A program made the translations under genes and the position numbers. Source: Toxotes chatareus (taxonomy: Eukaryota > Chordata > Actinopteri > Toxotidae). From it: DNA of 64,000 bases. The notes under the pieces were generated by a model. It worked only from the letters and a program-made list of their open reading frames with translations, had not been told where the DNA came from and did not search any database. The stretch lies in contig CM028898.1 of assembly GCA_016801885.1 (NCBI GenBank), positions 8,080,177 through 8,144,176 of the forward strand, written 5' to 3'. Below are positions 1 to 12,000 of the stretch, one piece after another. Numbering within the stretch: position 1 is the first letter of the stretch; each line of letters starts with the position of its first letter.

Positions 1-3000
1 ATCTGGCCGAGCAGATAGCCAATCTGGGAGCCCTGAGGTCAGTCAAGTGTAACGCCAACGGCAGCCAAGTCAGCATCCTAATCTCTCAGGTGAATGGAGA
101 ACATACAACAGTCTCCCTCTACTTTCTGAATATGCTTTTTTTAAAAACTCAAAATCTTAAAATGGCACCATTTCATTTGAATATTTCTCTTAACTTGACT
201 AAGTGTAACTCTTTACTCTCAGGTTAATGGGCGGCCTGATCACAAAGTGTACTTTTATGACGTTGAGATGGACACTGTGACACACTTTGACTTCTTTACT
301 GGGAGACCTTCCAGTGGTATCTCACATGCTGAAGATGGTGAAAGGTACATGAAGTTGCTTTTGTCTGTAGTTGTATTCTTCCCAGGTAGAAGTTTCTCCT
401 CTGGTTATTTTGTACTCTACTTGTCCTCTCTGTGTTTCAGGCAGCAGTTTCAGGGGACAGAGCTCAGTGGTCGGTGCCCTGTATCTCACTTCTGGGATGA
501 GAGTGAACCTCGTCTTTTTGTCTGTGAGACAGTGCCGATCAGCTCTGAATCATCATCGAGTAGTTATATGGATATGGTAAAGACTATTGTTCAACATTGA
601 GAGAGTCCTGTACAGCTGTGCGGTGCCAAAACTGCTGGTAGCATTGACTTCCCCTGGGACCATGTGTTCTTAAAAAAAAAAAAAAAAGTTACCCATGCTA
701 CTGTGCAACACTTTTGTTGGTAAAAGTGAGAAGCAACAGTTGTATTAGTTTGTTGTTGTAGCAGTTGTTGCTGATTCATTAATTTATCCTAGACAACCAG
801 TCAGAATGTGATTACTTGTTAAATCTTTTTAATAAACTTAAAGTAAATGTGAAGTAGCTTGACCGTGCTTTGTCTTCCTTCCATTTAGGTGGACGTGTCA
901 GTGGTGACGCTCTTCTGTACGCAGGAGCATGGGCTACTCCTACAGGACTGCTACCCCAAACCTGCAGGCCTGCAGGCCCTTCTCGCTCTGGATGTGCCCT
1001 ACTATTATTTCAGCTGCAAGGTACGTATGGAGAACACTGTTCTGCATGCGTGTTTCTCTTCAGTGGGGGGTTTCTTATACAGTCTATAGGGCTTCTCTCT
1101 CAAAAGTTATAGGTTAGCAGTTCTGATCTTTTCTTAAACATACTCTTTGTGTTTTTGTTTGCACTCATCACTGTTCTCATGTGAAACTGTTCTCATGTGA
1201 AACACCCCAGCTATTATTTTGGAGGGGTGGTGTCTTTCGACCAGAAGTAAGTATTGGTCCCCTACAGCCCCTACATTCAGAAAGCTTGAGTATTCTTGTG
1301 GTTACGTGTATGCCTTGTGCTGCATTGAAGCAAAAATATAAATACTGGTGCCACAAGATCAGCAGCACAAGAGCATTCTTAAACTGTTTAGAGCTCGCTA
1401 ATCTGTGTCCAGTTCCTAATGCTTGTCTTGATGAATAGATTTGGTCTGTGATGTTGTGTTGATGTTTGGTTTGCTCTATGTCCTACCCATTCCCCAATGC
1501 CTGTCTTTTCCCCATTACTATTATGATCCCGCTTCCAAAATGCTTCATTAATTATTGGTTCTGAATCACGTGGCTACCAATATTGACATCATGATGCTCT
1601 AACCCTCCTCAGCCTGGTGAAAGGGATCCAGGGTTACCAGAGGTTTCAGCCACAACGTCAGAACCTTCAGACCAGACTCAGCCATCAAGAGGGGCCTCTG
1701 CCATCTTACCCCATATGGTGTCCAGGCGAGCTCTCAGGGACTTTGTGGGCCTTGAGAGCTGTGAGAAGGCCACCCGCGATGCCATGCTCAACTTCAGCTT
1801 CTACCTGACCATCGGCGATATGGATGAAGCCTTCAAGTCTATCAAGCTCATCAAGAGGTAGGGCACCAATATGCACATGTCATCATTGCATGTGTCAACT
1901 CAGTGGTGTTTGTAAAGAGAGGAGACGTGCAGATTGGCATGCCCACTGTGGGCACATCCCCCTGTTTGAACCATGTCATCACATCCCCCAGCCTTTCCAC
2001 GGGGACTTTAGTTCAAAGCCAAGCAATGGCCGCAGGGAAAGCATTGTTACTTCAGCCTTGAGTCTTCTCAGAATCCTCTGCAGTGGTTCTTCACCCATCA
2101 TGTCACTCAGCACCTTTGACTACTGAGGACAAACTACTACAATAGTTCTCTGACCTTAACTTTGATATGCTTTCTTGAAGTCTGACAGGTGATCGTGTGA
2201 CTCAACACTTCCTATTTTTTTTTTTTTTTTTTTTTTTTTAATCTTGTCTTATCTCTAAACAATAAGAACAATTGAAACTAGGCATTTGACAGGTCATTGA
2301 AGAACTATTTTACACCATGTATCTTTCTTTGGGAGGACTAATACATTTTAAATACTTCATGTGCTTCATTTAATAATAATAAATAGGTCTAAACTCAGCA
2401 GTTTGCTATTGCGATTGCACCATGATGCTATGATCAAATTAGATCCACCAAAACCAAGCTTCAGTTTGTTTATGTAAGTACATGAAATAGATTTTTAAAC
2501 ACAGGACATGATTAAGGACTTTTTCAGTGTCTGTGCTGAGGGAAGGAAATCTTCAATGTGTATATATGTGACTGTTTCTGTTAGTGTGTGGGTGTGTGCC
2601 GAGGGGATGTACTTTTCTAAACACACTGTGACTCAAACACACACACACAAGGTTCCCCCTGCCAGTTTGGTCCAAAAGAAGTGCCCTCTCTGTCCTTGCA
2701 AACATTGAATCAGGTCACTAAAAGGGTGTGTATGTCCGTTTCTGTGTGTGTGTCACAGGGAAAATCTATGTGATTTCATCAAAGATATGATATTATCTTT
2801 AGCAGAGTACGTGATTCACTCGTTCTGAATTCTGCTGTAGTGTTACTTTCGCACGTACAAACATTGCACAAATGGGAAAATAGCATAAAAACAAATGGGA
2901 AAATGGCATATCTCACTGGGCGGATATTCCAAAGAGTTTAATAGGCCTGATGACAGCTTTACTAAGTTCCTCATTGATGGCTATTTTTACTGCTGCTACA

Positions 3001-6000
3001 CTTTTTTTTTAAAAAGACTGGTATTGTGTTCGATTCCCGCATATTTCCACCCACAGGAATATACATTTCCTGCAGCAGTAACCTGTATCATCTGGGACTT
3101 GTCTCTAAGATGCAAATCTTTGAATCAACAAAGGTTCTCATACTTAAGTCTAAGATTGGCTGGTGAAATGGGAGTCAATCTTATTTCATCTTGTACATTG
3201 TATTTGAGGTCATGTTTTAAAAAACCTGTTAGAGACACTAGAGACAATACACCCATTTTACATATGTAGCTTAAAGGTTCAGTTCACCCAACTTGTAGAT
3301 GTGTAGGTGAGCCATGAGTATGTATGAACAACAAAATCCACTACTTCACTCTGATAATGAAACCTGGGACTGCTGGGAATTCTGTATTTAGAGCCCAATT
3401 TCTTTTTATCAATGGGGCTTTAATCAGCCTTGTCCCGGGATGTTATGAATAAAATAAAGAAAATTATGAACGATTTATTCACTTCATCCAAATCAGATAT
3501 TCTCAGTGTGAAAGTGCCTCTGGCTCCCAAAGCAGCGTGTCAGATACAGGTTGGAATGTCTTTATTCAGTCCAGACTGTGCCACTTCCTCTCATTCATGA
3601 TGTCCTTGACTTTAGGTGACATGCTGCATGGTTATCTGGCCATATGAATGCAAGCCTCCTCTTGCTGCCTTTTTGCCATTGCTTTTGGTATTTAAACTCC
3701 TCCTTTTCATCAGGAACAAAAATATGCGAGGAGGTGTTTGGGGTGACGCAGAGACTGATTTATCATGTCATCATAATTTGGCAGTGGTGTAACCCTCATG
3801 CTCTCAGTTTATGTAATTTGTCATTGGAAAGTATTTGATTTACTGCATGAAACCACTGTTAGTCAGTAATTCTTCAAAGACTAAAATTAGTACCGTCATT
3901 CAAACCAATCAGCATCAAAATATAGATATTTATATGGATCTTAACAGTGGTAGCTGTTGTATTATCTTTCACCTGGCATGTTTTGGTCAGTTTACTTATA
4001 ATGATGGCAGATGAGAGTTTTTTTGGGAGTGTTAGTGTTTTGGAGTTGCATTGGTGAGATGGAACTTAACAAAATCTGTCACACTAAACATAGTCCTTTG
4101 TTTCTTTGGGTTTAATAGCTGTAGCACACGACATCTAAAGCAATATACAGTATGTGTAGCACTTTTTCTAATTCTCTCACCTTCCTTATACTGTATGTTG
4201 CTGAACTAATAACTAATACTATAAAATGACTCCTAACAAATCTTGAGGGTTAAGCATGGAGGTTCATTGGGAAAACATATCTGTGATAAAATATTTGAAA
4301 AATTACTTTAATAAAGTTCTGTATTGTCCATTTTTCAGGGGTAGCGATGAATACCAAAACAGCAACATTCACTGTTTGAATAATTACCAATAAATTTATT
4401 GAATTTATATGATATATTATTATTTTAATGTGCCCCTATGTTTGGCATTGTGGATGATCCACAGATAGCCTAGAGTTCTTTGCAGAAGAATGATATGGTC
4501 ACAATAATACCGCTACTAATGATAGCACTATTCTTTACACAACTATATTATATTAATTTAAGTATACATGTACCACAAGCGAGCAGAGTTTCATACGAAA
4601 AGCATCATGAAAAATGAACGTAAGTATTGAAATGTTTGTCATTTCAAAACGCAGTACATCACCAAAACATCCGTTACCATGGATTCAACAAATGCTGTTT
4701 AAAAATCCCAAATCACTTCACATACATTAATTGGCAAGTCACTTGTCTTTTTTATTTTCCTTTTTTTGTTTTTTTGGAAGACGAAAAATATTTATATAGT
4801 AGTGACTCAGAGAGAGAGAATATTCCCTTATATCTTTGAGTAGGTACGTGTTCATTTGATCAGAATATCACCTCTCATTGCCAGTGATTTGGATTGGCCC
4901 AATCAACAGGTTTGCTGAGGTTGACTGACTCCTCTGCGTTTACCTTGTTATTTTACTTATTTAACTGCAACACATATGTTAACATTTATATGTATTAAAA
5001 TTTGTAATCAGCTTTAAAAGGATGGAAACAAATATGAGGTATTCTGGTGTTATATTTCACACATCTTTCATAATTTCCAATTTATAATTATGCAGGGCAT
5101 TTAATAAGTGCACTTATAACAAAATAGGTCAAGTTCCAGCTTGATCTTTTCATGAGAAGATTATTAGAGAGTTATAGTCCCAATTCCATGTTTACCACTT
5201 AGCTCACCCAAGCATGAATAACTGAGACATCATACAGTATTTGTATATATTTGGAAGTTTAGGGCTGCTTTGTACATTAATTTTAAATCTTACATCTGTG
5301 ACTTTTGTGCACTAAGCAGCAAAATATGAAGTAATAAAGTATGCAGGTACATGTTAGTTTAGCCGTTGTAGAGCCACAGGAGTGTCCCCTTCAGAGTCAT
5401 ATTGGAGGCACCAGCTGGTGTAACACATGAATGGTTTAGTCCTTAATGGCTCGGCTCTTGAGGTCACGTGGCTCAACAAGGCGACTCCACATAGTCATTT
5501 TCTAGACGTGGGCTGAAAGGTGACGCCAGTGAGCGACTGATAATTATAACTCGAGGTGCGAGGCAGTCATCACGGCGGTGTAAAATGTTCCAGATAAGCA
5601 TGGCCGCAGCCGTCGTGGCCAGCAGGCAAGCAGCTATGTCCAAGTAGCAGGAGTAGGACAGGTGTGTGTAGGGCCCAATCCTGTAGAACGTCACAAGTCC
5701 AATCACCAGCACAAAACCTGTACAGGAGCACAGACAAGACCTTAATCAGTTAAAATGAACCCCCCATTCTTATTCATAGGCTGACTGTAAAGTGAAGTTT
5801 CATTTCAAAATATTCATTAAACTTGTAGCTGTTTCAGGGTTTTCTGATTGCTGTGCTGTTTAAGTGTAGTCATGGGTCACATTTAGACAAATAGGCAGTG
5901 TCAGTTTGTTTAGTTTTTGAGTACCTGAAGTGGCTTTTTGAAATCACACATGCTCACATTTAGACATCCATCCCCTGTAGCCTTGTATTTCACTGTTCAG

Positions 6001-9000
6001 CAGGAGCTCTGTGTGGAGCCTTTGAATTTGGAAATCTGTTTCCTCCTAGGAAGAATGTCTAAGATCTCAAGATCAAAGTTCTCAATAGCATAAAAATATC
6101 AGAGCATGAATATATGCTCGGAGCCTTTGAGAACTTTTATCTCCTGATTTCTTTGATTCACAATTTATGATTTATCTCACGCAACGAGGAACTCCTGTTT
6201 GCATGCAAAGGTAAAAAGCCATAGCCTTAAATTCCATGCTGTTTCTTTGATCTTTACTTTGTGTTATCAGCGTCATTGGTGTCTCCATAGCCCACACCTT
6301 TCCTCATTCTTTACCATTAGAAGTGTGGATGAAAGTCCACATAAGTCAATGCCATTCAAGAATCCCTCAGTGAATTCTTCATTTACCACATTCAAGTGTA
6401 GTCTGGAGCCATTCAGTAGTTCAACAATAATACATGTCTGAAATGTTGCCTCATCCACAGTGGTATAAATACAGGCACCAAAAATAATCACTGGAAATAG
6501 GGATGTTGGTTCTTTAGGATATGAATCAGTCCATTTCCTGAAGCAGTCAGCGGCACTAAGGGGGGGAGTTCATTTATGTTTCTTTCTTTACCTCTACAGT
6601 AAGGTGGTTGTCATTGTTTTAAGTGAGGATGTGAACAATTGTATCTGTGTATCATTGCGTGTCTACAACCCTGTGTACGCATAAGAATGCAACTGTTTGC
6701 TCAATCTGTTCATGTTTAACCTGTCTGGCTCCTTATCCAAGAAAATGAATAATCTCCTGTTCAGGTTGCAGCCAGGGTGGGCTGTGTGAACCTCTTTTCT
6801 GGCACAGACTTATCTCTCAAACTTCCTTCCCCTTCTTCCTCTTTCCATCCTTCCTTCCTTCCCTCCTCTCCACACCCTAAGCTTCGAGGTTAATATATTT
6901 GCTGGACATTTGACATGATCTGTCACAGAGAAATCTAAACAAGTCTTATCTAAAGGCCAGGTCTTGGAAATTCATTTAACTGATTTGTTTTCCTTACAGT
7001 TACTAATGTGTTGGTTTATTCCTAAAGGGCACAAAATTCATTAGAATGAATACTTTGGCTCGATATCTGACTCAAACCTGTATCACTTCCTTATTACCAG
7101 GAATCTCTTGAGTCAGAGATTTCAGAGAAAAGTCTAACTCCCTTCTGAACCACACTGAACAGATCAGAAGTGAGCCCCACATTTGCAGTTTCTCAGCATA
7201 AATAGAATAAACTGATTAACTGTGTCTCAGAGCCATGTGACCTGCAGTTGTGACTTTTGACATATTAGAGCTGTGTCCATTCAAAAAAAACGTATTCCAC
7301 AGTTGTCTCCAGGAGTGAATTGTGCAATGTTTTGCTTTCAGTCTGCACCTGCCAACACTGCTGAAATATCACTGAATAGGACTGGATATTGTTATTCCAC
7401 ACTCTGCTTGCAATAGCCTTTTTGGCACGTCTGAAAATGAAAACATTCCTGCGAAAGAGGGTGATGGGTAAAAATATCTTCATTCATTCAGTCCTGAAGC
7501 TCATTCACTGACTCAGTGAGGGAGGTCTAAAGCAGGAATGGGGAATAGATTACTGAATGTTAGAGGCCTGTCTGTGCTCAGGCCCTTTTACTTGAAAAAC
7601 AATTTGTTAAAGGAAAGCCACTATTCATGTTTTTTGCATCCTTATTTTTAAGATTTTTTTAAATTCTGCATTCTTAATAAGGTCGCAACTACCAATTCAT
7701 TTTATTATAGTCAAACAATTGTTTTCTCAGTCTGAACAGTTGTTTAAATAGTGAAACGAGCTACGAGATATTGAGTTTATTATCAGACAAAGGCAAAGAA
7801 AAGCTGAGACAAAGTAAAAAGCAAATGCTTAAAGTTTGAGAAGTTACAGGAAGGGAATTTTTGGCATCTCTGTTACTCATGCTAATGATGTGACTCTAGG
7901 GATGGCAATGTCCGTTTGTTGGTCATTTGGTTCCTTCACAACTTTGGCCCAGACTGAAATATCTCAACAACTATTGGACGGATTGCTGTAACATTTGGTA
8001 CAGATATCCACTGTTCCCTGTGTATCGTAATGATTTTGGTGATCCCCTGACTTTAACTCGCGACCACTGGCAGTTTGACGTTTGTGGTTTTGAAAGAAAT
8101 TTCTTGACAGTTATTCAATGGACTGCCATCATATTTGATCCAGACATTATTTTTTTTCCTCAGGATAAATTGCAATAACTTTGGCAGTCCCTTAACTTTT
8201 TATCTGGTTCTACACCATCAAAAATTTTAATCTGTCAAATGCTTTGGTTAATGGTAAATACTTGGAGAACTAATGACACACTGACTGTGTGTTAGCATCC
8301 TAAACTAAGATGGATGAACATGGTGAGCATTCCTAAACATCTGCATCTTAATGATAAGGTCCATCTTCGTGAAAGCTGAGCAACCCCCAACCTCTGATAA
8401 AGACTGTGTAATACAGTTTAAGTTCTAGAAAAAGCTAGTAAGAACTTTCAGTTGGGACTGAGACATTTTAAGCTACAGAGAAACCAAATCAGTGAGACTT
8501 AATCTAAATTTGGCCTAATTTCAAATTTGTCCAATTTACTGTTTATTAATATTGTTCACAGGATCCTGTTTTTGGTTGGCAACGTCCTGTCTGCAAAGAT
8601 ACGTCATTTTGCTACACCTCAGCTTTGTTGATGGTATTCTCTAATATTGGAAAACACGGTAACACTGGGTGGGTCTCAATCCTTTCACCAAGGTCTTTAG
8701 ATAAAAGCCCTCACCCTAACTGCAATGCGTGCCAACGAAGGTTACGATAAAGAGGAGATTCTTTACTCGCCGCTGCTGTTGGGCCTTTTCTAGACACAGA
8801 CATAAAAGCTAAGCCAGCTTATCTAGACAGAGGCAATTCCCACCCTGCTGTCATGTGTACCACAGGACATTTCGTTACCAAAACACACAATAAACACACA
8901 ATCACAACACACACACTGACATACACAAAGATGCATGTGGATAATCCCTCCTGCCAGTGCAGACACAAACACATAGTCCCTGTCGAAACTGTCTTTCCCG

Positions 9001-12000
9001 TCCATTCCCCCCTCCCCTCTTTTTCCTTCTTCAGCTCGGGGGTTTGCATAACAGGTAGTCACAGACATTTCCTCGTCCTGAGCAGGGATATCCTGGCGCC
9101 TGACAGTCGCTCCCTGGCTCGCTGCAGCTCTGGCCCATGGATTCTGGACTAGGACTAAATTTAGACCCAGAACAGACCCCCTTCATTCCGCTTTGCCACA
9201 ATGATACCAAGTGGCTGAGCGACCACTGCACACAGCACAACACACTTCCTCAGCAGGGACACTGGGACAGGCCATGCCAGCCAACTCTTTAAAGTGGCAC
9301 AGTGGGATGGATGGATGGATGTGTGCTGGGTGTGGATGAGGGGGTTTTGTTACCATGACTGCATAAAGTCATGTCCCACAAGGATGGCAGTCTTTCAGCT
9401 TTCTGGTTTCCCCATAGCCCCAGGGTTTTCCCCCTTTTCTTCCCTCTTAGTTAGACTTCTCTTGTAGTTTATTCATTTTTTTATACTGTCTTTCTTCACC
9501 AGATTCCAGCAAACTAGACTTTTTTTTAAAATGAAAAAAGCAATAAAATTAAGAATAAAATAATTAAAGCATGGAAAGTAGGTTATTTTTTCCAATACCA
9601 TTTGATTGTTGTTATATTTTTTGTCTACATTTTGCCTGGAATTTATATTATGTATCTGGGGTGACAATTGTTGCCATATAGTACAGTAATAGTTTTTGGG
9701 TTTTTTTTTTTTAATATCTGAAAGTTTTCACAGTGTCCTTCTGTGATATTTGGCTGATCAGTATTTGAGAGTCAGCTAGTCTCGCTCCCTCTGTGATTTC
9801 ATCCCCCTCTTTTTGGCATTCTACCAGACAGCATGTGAACTTTGCTTTGCAGCATTTAGATCTTTCTCTCTCTCACATCTTGTGTGCGTAAAACTTCAGT
9901 AACACGGATACGTAGAATGTTCATCAAAAGGGGTCCTTTGAGACTTGCCTTTCTGTTGATTCAAAGCAATTTAAACAAACAAGCTGTAGGGACTCTAGTA
10001 CTCACTGGCTAACTGGAAGAGTGCAGCGATGGCCTCCTCCCACCACTGTGATTCCTGTGTGATGAAAGGCAGCTCAATCAGGCCTAGAAGGAAGATCAGC
10101 TGACCAGCAGTCAGGGCCACCGTTGCCATCAGGTTACATGCTCGCATCATGTCAAACTGCACTTGAGGGACCAGAAGAAGAGTTGTGTCATGTTTCCAAT
10201 TATATGATCCATGATCTTGCAAATTCATTAACAACAGTCTGGATTAAGACTAAATCAGAAGTCTTGTTGTAGTGCAACAGGAAACTTAATATAGTACTCA
10301 TTTGTAGTAAGGTGATGTAGACATGCTTATTATTTTATAATGAATGGTGAGGCACGTGTTCGTCTAACATTGCAAGGCAGTGCTGCCCATTGTGCCCAGT
10401 AAGGCTGGTGAGTGAATGCTCAGTATTTCCCCGACTTTTTTTTGAATGGGAATTTCTCAGTGGAGCTTAGTCAAGTAAAGTAAATACATCCATCACAACA
10501 CTTGCCTTGCCTTAAGGTTCATCCAGACTACGCTGATACTCGATCCCTGCTGGCAACATAATTGCCAAAAAACAGATGATTTTGACTTTCAAATGCATTA
10601 CATACTGAAAATTCTTGGTTTGCTGCCATGGGCGAATGTTTACACTAATACCTTGGAAAGAAATAAACATAAAGTAAAGCACTTAGATTTGATTTATGGA
10701 TGTACTGTATGTATCAAGTGGTGCTGTTAATCCAATGACTTCAGTGTTTTGGTTTTGACATATATTTAATCAACTCTGGACCCACAGTTCACTCACATTG
10801 AAATTCTTCTGCAATGTGTTTCATACAGAAACAACAAATATGACTGCAATACAACTCCGGTCACAGAAATATCGCTAGTACTCTGTTGCTATATTTGGAA
10901 GTTTGCTAATATTTACTTTTTTTTGGATAGTAGACATAAATAACAGTGTTGTTAAATTGTTAAATGTAAAATTTTAATTACAGTAAAAACTTACATTTGA
11001 CAGTGCTGCGGGACTCTTGGTAGCCTGCAAACTCAGAACCCCATCCAAGACCCTCACACTGCCTCTGTGTCCCTTGCCCCCTTCTCCCAGTGTGGAGGTC
11101 ATCACGACCCCTTTCCCCTCCAGTGGGGCACATCCTCCATAGTCCCACACTCCGCTTGCGTCCATCCTCTAGGGCTTGCAGGACCCAGCTGGGGGTGAAG
11201 GCTGCAACATTGTTTAGGACCAGGGACAGCAGGGCTACTGCCACCGCCGCCGCCACCAGCCTCTGCACGGCCATGCGACGCCCGCCACCCGCCACCTCGC
11301 CCCCTCCCTCGTGTCCCTCCTCCGGAGCCTGTTCCTCCTCAGTGTCCTGTCCGCTCCCTTGCCTCTCCTCTGGGGCAGTAGCACCAGCAGTGCTCTGGGC
11401 CCCCTGTCTCCTCTCCTCCACCTCCTCCACCACCTCCTCCAGCTGTTAGCGAGTGCTGTCCCAGCTCACACAGAGGTGGATTTGGCAAGAGTGTTTTCTT
11501 GAGGCTTAGCTAAAGAACATCTCCATTCATCCTCATTCAGGAGTTTGTTGTCGTTGCAGCCGATCCTCAGCCCTCCTCCTCAGACAGCACTGCGGGTACG
11601 CAGGGATTAATCCAACTGGCACCGAGGTCCATTCCACTGGCTCTGGCTGGCTGCAGCTTGACTCTTGGATCTCCCTCCTTGCTTAGTTTTCTCCCTGTTT
11701 TTCCCTTTTTACTTTATCGTCTCTTTCTTCAGTGCTTTGCTTATTGCACTGGTCTGACTTCTGTGTGTGCAACTGGCCTCTCTGTGTAGGCAGTAGATTG
11801 TTATTGTTCTTTCTTAGCTCTTCAGTCACTTCACATCGCCTTCAAAAGAGTATTGGTACAAAGAAAGCTTAGATTCTCCGGACAGTGTTGCTCGGAACTG
11901 ACTCGTCACTGGCTTTGCCTGAGCTTACCAAGACCGTCTCTCAACTAGAAGAGCCACCACTGCCTGACTGGAACAAGAAGTCCTCAAGCCCACCTCCCTC

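Noticed and set aside
3026..3042. tRNA-like GTTCGATTCCCGC
   Set aside because: No acceptor stem, D arm or A box upstream; sequence around it is AT-rich intron.
11275..11433. In-frame 53-codon upstream extension of tmem204
   Set aside because: The frame is open from a stop at 11446-11448, but contains no ATG (position 11433 is GTG). The homologous start is the ATG at 11274, which gives exactly 226 residues.
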